A stretch of DNA of 64,000 bases from Blastocatellia bacterium (lineage in GTDB: Bacteria > Acidobacteriota > Blastocatellia > Chloracidobacteriales > Chloracidobacteriaceae): the NCBI GenBank assembly GCA_019695185.1, contig JAIBAN010000014.1, positions 1-64,000 on the forward strand, read 5' to 3'. Position numbers and translations under genes: made by a program. Positions 15,971 through 23,854 of the stretch are shown here, one piece after another (the first letter of the stretch is position 1; each line of letters opens with the position of its first letter). The notes below the pieces were generated by a model, which worked only from the letters and a program-made list of their open reading frames with translations, had not been told where the DNA came from and searched no databases.

Positions 15971-17257
15971 TTATTGCCGGATTTGACCTTCACCCAGCAC
16001 CACAAATTTTTGGGTGGTCAGTTCTTCGATCCCCATTGGGCCATAGGAATGCAACTTGGTGGTGCTGATCCCGATTTCCGCCCCCAAACCAAGCTGATGA
16101 CCGTCTGCAAACCGGGTTGAGGCATTGACCAGCACCACTGAAGAATTGACCTCCCGCAAAAACCGCATGGCTTGTTGGTGGTCCTGCGTCACAATCGCCT
16201 CAGTATGATTCGAGCCGTAGCGTTGGATGTGCCGGACCGCTTCCTCAAAGGAATCCACCACCTGGACCGCCAAAATATAATCAAGGAATTCCTGGCCGTA
16301 GTCTCCTGGTTCCGCCCGTTTGACCTGGGCCGTTTCCAGTCCTTTTTCCCGTAATAAACCCCAACTTCGGTCACAACACCGCAACTCGACTCCTGCCTTG
16401 AGTAACCCTTCCGCCATGGAAACCCAGCAGGTTTGGAGCGCCTGGTGATGAATCAGCAAGGTTTCGGTGGCATTACACACGCTTGGGCGTTGTGCTTTTC
16501 CATTGACAATCACACTGGTTGCCATTTCGGAGTCGGCGCTGGCATCGACAAAGGTATGGCAAATGCCCTGGTAATGTTTGATGACGGGAATCCGCGAATG
16601 CTCCGCGACAAACCGAATCAACCCTTCCCCGCCCCGTGGAATGATGAGGTCTATTTCATCCTCCAGTTTCAACATCTCGGTCAGGACCGCCCGGTCTGTC
16701 AAAGGAACCACGGTCACCATTTCACGCGGCAGGTGCTGTGCTTCCAGGACTTCGGCAATCAGGTTTCCCAGCGCCATATTTGTCTCGTGGGCTTCGGAGC
16801 CACCACGCAACAGGCAGGCATTTCCCGCCTTGAGACATAACCCGGCAGCATCGGTGGTTACATTTGGCCGGGACTCATAAATAATGCCAATCACACCTAA
16901 TGGAATCCGCATTCGCCCCACCATCATGCCATTGGGCCGGCGGGCCATGCGGTTGATTTCCCCGACCGGGTCCGGCAATTGGGCAACTTCGCGCAAGGAA
17001 AGCGCCATTTGGTCCAGCACCGTATCTTTCAAACGGAGCCGTTCCAGCATGGGGCCACTCAATCCGTTTTCCTCCGCTCGGTTGACATCCCCCTGGTTGG
17101 CTTGTTGGAGGGCCTCCCGGTTTTGTTCCAACGCCTCTGCCAATCGGGTGAGCAGGTTCTGTTTGGCTCCACTGCTTAATTGTGCCGCTTGAATGGAAGC
17201 CGCCCGGACTTTGCGGGCCAGTTCGACAATGGACGTTCCAGCAACTTGAGTTTGCAT
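15971..17257 (-). CDS. proA: Gamma-glutamyl phosphate reductase ProA
   Basis: NADPH-dependent reductase of the aldehyde-dehydrogenase fold. It makes glutamate-5-semialdehyde from gamma-glutamyl phosphate in proline synthesis. Typical ProA stretches are present: GVIGIIYESRPNVTTDAAGL, LLRGGSEA, DLIIPRGGEGLI, VIKHYQGICHTFVD (active-site cysteine) and NASTRFADGHQLGLGAEIGI. The ATG at 17257 has AGGA 8 nt upstream and is preferred to the GTG at 17275. It starts 20 nt after the stop of the RHH-like gene, so parA, the partner and proA look like one operon. proB is not in the window. Confidence 0.95.
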   Translation of the reverse strand: MQTQVAGTSIVELARKVRAASIQAAQLSSGAKQNLLTRLAEALEQNREALQQANQGDVNRAEENGLSGPMLERLRLKDTVLDQMALSLREVAQLPDPVGEINRMARRPNGMMVGRMRIPLGVIGIIYESRPNVTTDAAGLCLKAGNACLLRGGSEAHETNMALGNLIAEVLEAQHLPREMVTVVPLTDRAVLTEMLKLEDEIDLIIPRGGEGLIRFVAEHSRIPVIKHYQGICHTFVDASADSEMATSVIVNGKAQRPSVCNATETLLIHHQALQTCWVSMAEGLLKAGVELRCCDRSWGLLREKGLETAQVKRAEPGDYGQEFLDYILAVQVVDSFEEAVRHIQRYGSNHTEAIVTQDHQQAMRFLREVNSSVVLVNASTRFADGHQLGLGAEIGISTTKLHSYGPMGIEELTTQKFVVLGEGQIRQ

Positions 17258-17277
17258 AATTCGGTTCCTGAACACAT

Positions 17278-17679
17278 TTACTCTTTGGATTGTTTCATGG
17301 TGACACTGTGGGCATACACTGGTCTTCCGCCCCGGTCCCCGGTCTTTCGCTCAAAGGTAACCTCTATCAAGCCAGCCTCCTCGGCCTTGAGCAAACACTC
17401 CAGCGCCGCCCGAAACACTGCCGACAAATCCCGGCACCCGCGCAGGTAACCAAATTCCTGAGCCGCCAACATATCCCCGTCACTGAGCACAATGGTTCGG
17501 GGTCCCAGGGTGGCCAATTGGATTGCCTTTTGAGGTTTTTGCGTATTTGCGTTTTCACTTTTTTGCGTTTCCGGCTCTTTATCCGGTTGAGCCAGCACCG
17601 GCTGCGTTAAGGCCCGCAGAGCGGCTTTGGTGGAATCCGGTGCAAAGGGGTTTGACATGGGAGTTTTAGGACGCGACAT
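17278..17679 (-). CDS. Small RHH-like DNA-binding protein, partner of ParA
   Basis: 133-aa protein whose start overlaps the end of parA by 14 nt, which suggests translational coupling. The first half is low complexity. The second half (RTIVLSDGDMLAAQEFGYLRG then LSAVFRAALECLLKAEEAG) has the strand-helix-helix pattern of ribbon-helix-helix proteins, followed by a basic tail (FERKTGDRGGRPVY). Small RHH proteins (ParG, omega) are the known centromere binders of type Ib ParA ATPases, so a partition role is plausible. Codons for about residues 38-49 are an octamer repeat (17535-17566) of the kind found in nearby spacers. The fold is my reading of the pattern and needs structure prediction. Confidence 0.6.
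   Translation of the reverse strand: MSRPKTPMSNPFAPDSTKAALRALTQPVLAQPDKEPETQKSENANTQKPQKAIQLATLGPRTIVLSDGDMLAAQEFGYLRGCRDLSAVFRAALECLLKAEEAGLIEVTFERKTGDRGGRPVYAHSVTMKQSKE
17535..17566 (-). repeat. Octamer repeat array inside the ParA partner gene
   Basis: Read on the minus strand: GCAAAAAA, GTGAAAAC, GCAAATAC, GCAAAAAC, four adjacent octamers in the linker codons of the RHH-like gene. The same unit type occurs at 18431-18478, 20193-20248 and 23811-23842. Confidence 0.7.
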
Positions 17680-18409
17680 GATGGACCTCCTCCAACAGTC
17701 TGGCATAATCCTCCGCCCCGCGTGACCGGGGTGAATATTCAAAGATGGACTGACTGACACCGGGAGCTTCCGACAGTTTCACGTCAATTCGGATGGGGGT
17801 GGTCAGCCGGTCAGCAAACTGTTCTTGCAACATGGTCATGATTTGGGCGGTTTTGCGATTTCGCCCATCGAAAAAAGTGGGAATCACGTGCCGAATTTCC
17901 ACCCGTGTTTCCAGTTCTTCCGCTATGGTCGCAATTTCGTTGACCAATTGCGCTACGCCCAACAACGCAAAATATTCCATACTGACCGGAATCCAGGCTT
18001 CATCCGCATAGAGCAGGATGTTTGAATGCAGGGTGGAAAAGTTGGGGGCACAGTCCAGGATGACAAAATCATAATCCGTGACCGATTCCAGTTTTCGCTT
18101 CAGCACGTTGACCGGGTTTTTCTGCTGCAACAAAAATACCGGTATCGCTGAAAGGGCCAGGTTTGAGGAAATCACATCCAGGTTTTCCCGGATTGACTGC
18201 TTTGCCTGTTTCCAGGTGAGGTCCCCCCGTAACACTTCAAACAACCCTGGAACCGATTCGGCCCCGAGGTGCGCGGTGGTATTCCCTTGGGCATCGCAAT
18301 CTATGAGCAGTACCCGTTTTCCGTTTTTTGCCAGACCTGCCGCCACATTGACCGCAGTCGTGCTTTTTCCGGTTCCCCCTTTGGAACACATAACGCTCAC
18401 TTTGCGCAT
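17666..18409 (-). CDS. ParA/Soj-family partition ATPase
   Basis: Deviant Walker A ATPase of about 247 aa that would dimerise on DNA with ATP to position a cargo. The deviant motif is KGGTGKST. Walker A' follows (VLLIDCDAQGN) and the Walker B-type strand is DFVILDCAPN. There is no N-terminal HTH domain, as in type Ib ParA proteins. The second ATG (18409) was chosen because AAAGGAG lies 9 nt upstream of it and directly abuts the first ATG at 18418. The next gene encodes an RHH-like protein. Cargo could be DNA or a protein complex; there is no sign of a plasmid here. Confidence 0.88.
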   Translation of the reverse strand: MRKVSVMCSKGGTGKSTTAVNVAAGLAKNGKRVLLIDCDAQGNTTAHLGAESVPGLFEVLRGDLTWKQAKQSIRENLDVISSNLALSAIPVFLLQQKNPVNVLKRKLESVTDYDFVILDCAPNFSTLHSNILLYADEAWIPVSMEYFALLGVAQLVNEIATIAEELETRVEIRHVIPTFFDGRNRKTAQIMTMLQEQFADRLTTPIRIDVKLSEAPGVSQSIFEYSPRSRGAEDYARLLEEVHHVAS

Positions 18410-18430
18410 TGTGCCCATCTCCTTTTTTGT

Positions 18431-18478
18431 GTGGTAACGTGAATAAGTAAAAACGTAAAAACTTTTTTACGTTTCTGC
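18431..18478. repeat. Octamer repeat array in the parA leader, with a palindrome
   Basis: Six octamers in register: GTGGTAAC, GTGAATAA, GTAAAAAC, GTAAAAAC, TTTTTTAC, GTTTCTGC. Within them, AAACGTAAAAA-CT-TTTTTACGTTT (18451-18474) is a perfect 11-bp inverted repeat. The array lies between the candidate promoter and the start of parA, where ParA/RHH cassettes usually carry their centromere or operator. Confidence 0.65.
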
Positions 18479-18495
18479 CTTAAAGGTTTTTTCCA

Positions 18496-18524
18496 CATTA
18501 ACGTTGAAACCCAGCAAGGGTCAA
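18496..18524 (-). promoter_or_regulatory. Candidate promoter of the parA operon
   Basis: On the minus strand, TTGACC (18524-18519), a 17-nt spacer and TTAATG (18501-18496) fit a sigma70 promoter. The octamer array follows directly downstream. Confidence 0.4.
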
Positions 18525-18648
18525 GCAAGGGATGGCCACAAAGAAAAAAGGCAGGTCAGCCCACGGTGTTGCACCAGTGCCTGCCTGCCTTTCCGCATCA
18601 GGGTGAAACGCAAGGTGGCGGCTTCCCCCCGCCGTCCTCAGCCCTTGC

Positions 18649-20049
18649 TTACTTTCCCATCCAGGCTTCGATTTCTTCGACGGTTTTGGGTGTGCCAGCC
18701 GTCAGGTTATGGTTGCCATCGGCGGTGACCAGAATATCGTCTTCAATCCGAATACCAATTCCAAGGTATTGCGCGGGGACGTTTTCCAGGGTTGGCTGGA
18801 AGTACAATCCCGGTTCCACCGTCACGACCATTCCAGGCTCAAAAATCCGGGAAGCATAATTCCCTTCAGATTCCTCGACCATGTAGGGACTGGCGTCATG
18901 CACATCGCTTCCCAACCAGTGGCCGGCCCGATGCATGTAGAATTTTTCAAAGGTTCGTTCCTCCACATTTTTCTCAACCGAACCTTCCAGCAATCCCAGG
19001 TCAATCAAACCTTCAATCAGCACATCCCGCGCCGTGACATGATAATCCAGGAAGCGGTTGCCTGGTTTTACCTTTTCAATCGCCGCCAGTTGGGAGCGCA
19101 ACACAACCTCATAAATGTGCTTTTGCGGTTCGGTGAACTTACCGTTGACCGGATAAGTCCGCGTGATGTCCGAAGCATAGTATCCATACTCCGACCCGGC
19201 ATCCACCAGTAACAAGTCCCCGTCCTGCATCAACCGGTCATTGGTGTTGTAATGGAGAATGGTGGCATTGGCTCCTGAACCGACAATACTGGTATAGGAA
19301 GAGCCGAACGCACCCCGGCGACGAAAGGTATATTCAATCACCGCCTCGATTTCAAATTCATATTTGCCCGGCGCAGCCGCCCGCATGGCCTCGCAATGAG
19401 CTTCCACAGCGATGTCTGCCGCGCGGCGCATCCGCTCAACTTCATCCTCATCTTTGCGCAGGCGCATCTCACCCAACAGCCAATTGGTGTCCCGCAGGGT
19501 ATCCGGCCAGTAGCCATTCCGGTGGCGGGACCATTTGGCGTTTTTCAGGGCCCCCAAAATCTGCTGATTGAAATGTTCATCCCGGCTGAAGCGGTAGTAC
19601 AGGGTTTTGGATTTGTTCAGGTAATCACCGATTTTGGCCGGGAACTCTCCAATGGTATAGGCCGCATCCGCTCCAAATTTGGTGGCTGCCCCTTCAACCC
19701 CGGCCCGGATTCCATCCCAGGTTTCCCGTTCCGGGTCCCTGGGGCGAACAAACATCACAAACTTATGGTCAGGGTGGTCATTGGTCAACACCACCACTGA
19801 ATCCGGTTCATCAAATCCGGTCAGGTAATACACATCACTATCCGGACGGTACCGGTAATTCAAGTCGTGGGTCCGGTGGGCTTCCGAAGGGCTGTACACC
19901 ACCAGGGTATTGCACCCGATTGTGTCCAAAACCCGCTGGCGGCGTGCTCGATAAACCTCTGGGTTGAATGCGGGCGGTGCGTAGACACCTCCTTCAAATC
20001 TTTTGGAGGCGGGTGCCGCCTGGCTTGCTGTTGGTTGCGTTGCGGTCAT
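18649..20049 (-). CDS. pepP: Xaa-Pro aminopeptidase (aminopeptidase P)
   Basis: Cytoplasmic metallopeptidase (466 aa) that removes N-terminal residues preceding proline. The N-terminal AMP_N domain (YRARRQRVLDTIG, DVYYLTGFDEPDSV) is followed by the pita-bread catalytic domain. The metal ligands are visible: DAGSEYGYYASDITRTYPV (two aspartates), HRAGHWLGSDVHD (histidine), TVEPGLYF and GIRIEDDILVT (two glutamates). AAGGAAA lies shortly before the ATG. It stands alone between two repeat-bearing spacers. Confidence 0.94.
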   Translation of the reverse strand: MTATQPTASQAAPASKRFEGGVYAPPAFNPEVYRARRQRVLDTIGCNTLVVYSPSEAHRTHDLNYRYRPDSDVYYLTGFDEPDSVVVLTNDHPDHKFVMFVRPRDPERETWDGIRAGVEGAATKFGADAAYTIGEFPAKIGDYLNKSKTLYYRFSRDEHFNQQILGALKNAKWSRHRNGYWPDTLRDTNWLLGEMRLRKDEDEVERMRRAADIAVEAHCEAMRAAAPGKYEFEIEAVIEYTFRRRGAFGSSYTSIVGSGANATILHYNTNDRLMQDGDLLLVDAGSEYGYYASDITRTYPVNGKFTEPQKHIYEVVLRSQLAAIEKVKPGNRFLDYHVTARDVLIEGLIDLGLLEGSVEKNVEERTFEKFYMHRAGHWLGSDVHDASPYMVEESEGNYASRIFEPGMVVTVEPGLYFQPTLENVPAQYLGIGIRIEDDILVTADGNHNLTAGTPKTVEEIEAWMGK

Positions 20050-20192
20050 AGGGTTTCCTTTCCTTGCATTTGGCCGGGGCTGACTGGTGAAAGGCCATTT
20101 CGCATCCGGGTCGATTTCACCTTTTCCGGAAGTTCAATGCAACCCACAGCCTTAAATTAATAATGTGAAGCAGTTCTTAAAAATTCAAAAAA

Positions 20193-20248
20193 GTAAAAAC
20201 GCAAAAACCTATCTACTCTAAAACGCAAATACAGGTACACGTAAAAAC
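20193..20248. repeat. Octamer repeat array downstream of the CNB gene
   Basis: Seven consecutive octamers in register, all ending in AC: GTAAAAAC, GCAAAAAC, CTATCTAC, TCTAAAAC, GCAAATAC, AGGTACAC, GTAAAAAC. The array stops one base short of the stop codon of the CNB gene at 20250. Confidence 0.7.
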
Positions 20249-20249
20249 G

Positions 20250-20915
20250 TTAGCCCAACCGCTTGGTCTTGACGGTCTGCTCATCAAGAAATTCCTGTAC
20301 AGCGACACCACCGTCATCCTTGTTCATCAAATCCAGCACATGGCTGGCTAATTGGATGGTTTGGGCGGTTTGGTAGTTTTTCAAAAATTCGTCACAGAGC
20401 ATCCGGGTGCTGTTCCGGACATGAAACAGAAGCCGGAAAAAATCGATAAACCGGGTTTGGTGATGGAGGTCGGAAGCCTCAATTTGGCGAATCAGTTTGG
20501 CCAGAATCCGGGAGGCATCCAGGAAAAAAGGTTCAAACAGCGCGGGGACGCTTGGTTCATTCCGCAATAAGAAAAGATTGACGACCGATGTCGCCAGAAT
20601 GGTGTTCAGCACCATCCGGGGCAGGGAAAAGTCATTGGTTTGAAGAGCCAGGGCAATCATTTCAGAGGGTTCATATTCTTCCACCACGGTCTGTTCCTCA
20701 AGGGCATAGACATCCGTGGTTCGGGTTTCATGTCGCCCAATCAGTTGGAAAATGGCGGTTTCGCCTAGCACCATGCGGGGTTGGAAAACAAAGAGGGAGA
20801 CCCCCCGCTGTTCGGTCGAGATTCCTAAACTGCCTTTCCGAACCACAAAAAAAGTGGTTGCGGGTTGTCCTTTTTCAATCAGGATTTCATCTTTTTCAAG
20901 TACACGTTCTTCCAT
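20250..20915 (-). CDS. Cyclic-nucleotide-binding-domain protein without HTH
   Basis: 221 aa. The N-terminal half is a CNB/cupin-like domain (EKDEILIEKGQPATTFFVVRKGSLGI, then VLGETAIFQLIGRHETRTTDVYAL) with the GE..L/I...RTA-type phosphate cassette region, here GETAIFQLIGRHETRT. The C-terminal half is helical (RMVLNTILATSVVNLF, FLDASRILAKLIRQIEASDLHHQTRFIDFFRLLFHV) and shows no helix-turn-helix, so it is probably not a Crp-type transcription factor. AGGTG sits 6 nt before the ATG. The role may be in a protein-protein signalling complex; the ligand is unknown. Confidence 0.75.
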   Translation of the reverse strand: MEERVLEKDEILIEKGQPATTFFVVRKGSLGISTEQRGVSLFVFQPRMVLGETAIFQLIGRHETRTTDVYALEEQTVVEEYEPSEMIALALQTNDFSLPRMVLNTILATSVVNLFLLRNEPSVPALFEPFFLDASRILAKLIRQIEASDLHHQTRFIDFFRLLFHVRNSTRMLCDEFLKNYQTAQTIQLASHVLDLMNKDDGGVAVQEFLDEQTVKTKRLG

Positions 20916-21085
20916 GGTTCACCTGTGAGGGGTATGTGTGTTGAACGGTTTTGGTGATGGGGTTCGGGTTCCTGCCGAAGCCTGTTTGATTGCGCTTCCA
21001 AATGCAAGGATTTTTTTTGAAAAGCCGGAAGGTAGTGAATGAACCGAACGGGCAGGCGAACATGGGGGATGGCTGCGGACGGCCC

Positions 21086-21156
21086 CGACGGACACCAACG
21101 CACGCAAAGGAACAGGAAATTCATTCCAATTCCTTTGCGTGCGTTGGTGTCCGTCG
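21086..21156. repeat. Perfect 27-bp inverted repeat
   Basis: The arms at 21086-21112 and 21130-21156 are exact reverse complements, separated by a 17-nt loop. The structure starts 13 nt past the stop codon of the metalloprotease gene (minus strand) and lies 170 nt upstream of the CNB gene. It could be a terminator or processing signal, although no T tract follows. No second copy was noticed in the window. Confidence 0.85.
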
Positions 21157-21168
21157 AGGCTGAACCGA

Positions 21169-23784
21169 CTAATTTCCTTTCACTTTCAGATTTTCGTCAC
21201 TGTCATCCTGCCCCAGATTGCCAGCCGCATCACGGGCCCGCACCCGAATCCGCCCGGTTTTGGAACCGGTTTGATTGGCTGGGACGGCAAAGACGAAAGA
21301 TTGGGCGCTGCCGGGCAAACCGTTGGCGACCACGGTTGGGAAAGACGCACCGCCATCCAACGAAAGAAGGATGTCATGCGATACGATTCCAACATTATCA
21401 GAAGACTGCCAGGTAATCTGGAAACTCTTGCCAGCCTTGAGTTTATCGGCTTTTGTGTTAGGCGAAAGCACTTTTACCTGCGGGGCGGTCGAGTCTCTGG
21501 TAACAATCGAAAAGTTCCCGTCACTGGTGTCCAGTCCGGAGTTTCCGGCTGCATCACGGGCCGTCACCCGGATTCTGGCCGTGGTACTTTGCAACGTAGC
21601 GGGTGAGTTGAAGGCAAATGAAAAGGTGGTGTTGGAAAGCCCGGTGGCCACACTGGTGGGAAAACTGTTGCCGCCATCCGTAGACAGGGCAATGTCCTGG
21701 GAAGCCAATGTTCCATTGTCAGTAGCCGTCCAGGTTATCTGGATGGTCGCACCCGAATTAAAACTCTCCCCTCCGTTGGGTGCCGTCACCTTGACGGTGG
21801 GGGGAGTTGTGTCAGACGGATTGGCATTGGTGCTGGCTTCATTGGAAGGACCGCTTTCCCCGGCAGCATAGACCGCCGTCACCACATAATAATAAATGGT
21901 CCTTCCGTCAGAAGGCGGAACAGTATCGGCAAAGGTCACCACCGGAGCCTCAATAAAGGCGATCCGATTGGCTGTGGTGACAGCCACCGACGGACTGGTT
22001 GACCGATACAGATTGTAACTTTGCACCTTGGGAGTGGGATTTCCTGTTGGTGTGCTGGTGACGGTCAGGGTATATTGGCCATCCTGAGCAGGTGTTGGTG
22101 GTCCCGGCTCAAACGTCGAAACAGCTATCAGATAGCTGCCGGCCCCCAATTCGACGGTGGTGGTTTCAGGGTTTTCATCCGAAGCCCCATCATCATCCAG
22201 GATTGTCAGGGCAGTCTCGTTTTTCAACAACCAGACATCCAAATCTGCTGTGCCGGGGCTGTAACTTAACTTGATGGAAACTTTGGAAGTCTGGGTTAGA
22301 GTCAGGCGGTACACATCCTCAAAATCATCCTTCGAACCATCCGCCAGTGTCAGCACATATTCCCCGGCATCGCTGGCCTGCGCGGTCCCAGTGATCACCG
22401 CGTTGGACGGAATCGCCTGAGCTGTCGCAAAACCGTTGTTGGGTTCAACCTCGGTCAGATTCTGCTGCGCCTGTTCCACTTGGCCTGTTCCCGCCGGGGG
22501 TTGCCATTTGACATCCACTCTGGTTCCGGTGCGGACAGCCGTCAGATTTTGCGGAGGTGGCAAGGAGCTTCCCTGGGCCTCGTCCAAGACTTCCAAGGCA
22601 GTGGGGCGCAAGGTATACCCAATCGAAGTCAATACTTTCAAATCGTTGGGGGTAATCGCCTGCCGGAACCCGCGTGGCAAAGCCGGGTCCATGACTCCCA
22701 GATAGCGTTTGGCAGGTTCCACGTCCGTCCGGAGGGCATCGTCCTTCCAATGGCTCGCCTGACGGCCATCCCCACCGCTGGTTCCGGTTGAAACCGGCAA
22801 TTCTTTTTCCTTTTTTCGGCCCAGGGTATAAACCTGTTCACCTCCCTGCGAACGCACTCTTTCCGCGCCGGTAAAATCCTTTTTGGCCTTTTTGGGCCGG
22901 AAACGAAACAAATCCCAGGTGGTCAACCGCAAGGTCGTGGTGCTGGTGTTGTCAACCTGGGAGATAAAACCGAGAGCATGGCCAATTTCATGGACCGCAA
23001 CCCCGTCAAAATCAGTCTGGTTGATGCCAATTCCGTCCGCTGGGTCAAAATCGAAATCAAAGGCTGAATTGAACCCGATTGAAGGAAGGGACCCAAGCTG
23101 GATTTCCGCATCCGGGTCCGCCGCCGGCGGCAACAATCCCAAAGCCCTGAAATTGATTGAGGTTCCCTGGACATCCATCACCGGCCCCAAGTCGGTTTTG
23201 ACGGAATCCGTGGGCAACCGGTCCAGCGCAGCCCGCAGGTCAGGGTCCATTGTGCGGTTGACCAGTGCCGTCCGGGCTTTGGTGTACCCTCCGGCTCCCA
23301 ACACCACCTGTTGGCTGGAAGTTGACCCCAATACATTGGGGGAATAGGGTGTGCCAAAACGGGTGGGTCCAAAATCCACCCTGATTTGGACTGAAATTGG
23401 AGTTTGAATGAGTGATTCCCAAGTGGCCGCCGCCCGCAGGAAAGCATCTGATGCTCGTTTATCCGCAATCAACTGGTCAGTTGCCAACAAGGTTATTTTG
23501 AACCCATCGGCCTGCCTGGCCAGGGGGGTCAACGCCCTTAGCCTGACCGGCTGTGATACTTGGTCAAAGCGGGTGGTTAATTCGGGGGACGCTTCCAGGC
23601 AACGAACGCCGCTTTCATCCGCCCAGAGAACATGGTCGACAGCCTCCACCGCCTGTGGAACCGGGTCCCCGCTTTTGGCCTGAGCCTGGACCGGCGGGAT
23701 TTCCGTTTCCAGTGAACGGGGCAGCCAGCTCCATTCCCCTGCCAAGAGACACAACGAAATGCCAAGCAAGAGTAAACGCCTCAT
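21169..23784 (-). CDS. Secreted zinc metalloprotease with PPC and Ig-like repeats
   Basis: About 871 aa. The chosen ATG (23784) has AAGGA upstream and opens a signal peptide (MRRLLLLGISLCLLAGEWSW); the frame itself is open to 23895. The catalytic zinc site is VHEIGHALGFISQVD (HExxHxxG). After the protease domain come a fibronectin-like stretch (PPPQNLTAVRTGTRVDVKWQ), a pre-peptidase C-terminal (PPC) domain (EVEPNNGFATAQAIP...YLIAVSTFEPG), a second fibronectin-like stretch, and two Ig-like repeats starting TVKVTAPNGGESF and QVKVLSPNTK. It is probably exported to degrade extracellular protein. selD lies directly upstream on the same strand. Confidence 0.87.
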   Translation of the reverse strand: MRRLLLLGISLCLLAGEWSWLPRSLETEIPPVQAQAKSGDPVPQAVEAVDHVLWADESGVRCLEASPELTTRFDQVSQPVRLRALTPLARQADGFKITLLATDQLIADKRASDAFLRAAATWESLIQTPISVQIRVDFGPTRFGTPYSPNVLGSTSSQQVVLGAGGYTKARTALVNRTMDPDLRAALDRLPTDSVKTDLGPVMDVQGTSINFRALGLLPPAADPDAEIQLGSLPSIGFNSAFDFDFDPADGIGINQTDFDGVAVHEIGHALGFISQVDNTSTTTLRLTTWDLFRFRPKKAKKDFTGAERVRSQGGEQVYTLGRKKEKELPVSTGTSGGDGRQASHWKDDALRTDVEPAKRYLGVMDPALPRGFRQAITPNDLKVLTSIGYTLRPTALEVLDEAQGSSLPPPQNLTAVRTGTRVDVKWQPPAGTGQVEQAQQNLTEVEPNNGFATAQAIPSNAVITGTAQASDAGEYVLTLADGSKDDFEDVYRLTLTQTSKVSIKLSYSPGTADLDVWLLKNETALTILDDDGASDENPETTTVELGAGSYLIAVSTFEPGPPTPAQDGQYTLTVTSTPTGNPTPKVQSYNLYRSTSPSVAVTTANRIAFIEAPVVTFADTVPPSDGRTIYYYVVTAVYAAGESGPSNEASTNANPSDTTPPTVKVTAPNGGESFNSGATIQITWTATDNGTLASQDIALSTDGGNSFPTSVATGLSNTTFSFAFNSPATLQSTTARIRVTARDAAGNSGLDTSDGNFSIVTRDSTAPQVKVLSPNTKADKLKAGKSFQITWQSSDNVGIVSHDILLSLDGGASFPTVVANGLPGSAQSFVFAVPANQTGSKTGRIRVRARDAAGNLGQDDSDENLKVKGN

Positions 23785-23810
23785 AAACAAATCCTTTTTT
23801 GCACAAAAAG

Positions 23811-23842
23811 CTAAAAACGTAAAAGAGTTAAAACGTAGAAAC
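23811..23842. repeat. Octamer repeat array between selD and the metalloprotease gene
   Basis: Four octamers in register: CTAAAAAC, GTAAAAGA, GTTAAAAC, GTAGAAAC. They are the same unit type as in the parA leader and fill the spacer upstream of the metalloprotease start. Confidence 0.65.
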
Positions 23843-23854
23843 GTTTTTGGATTT

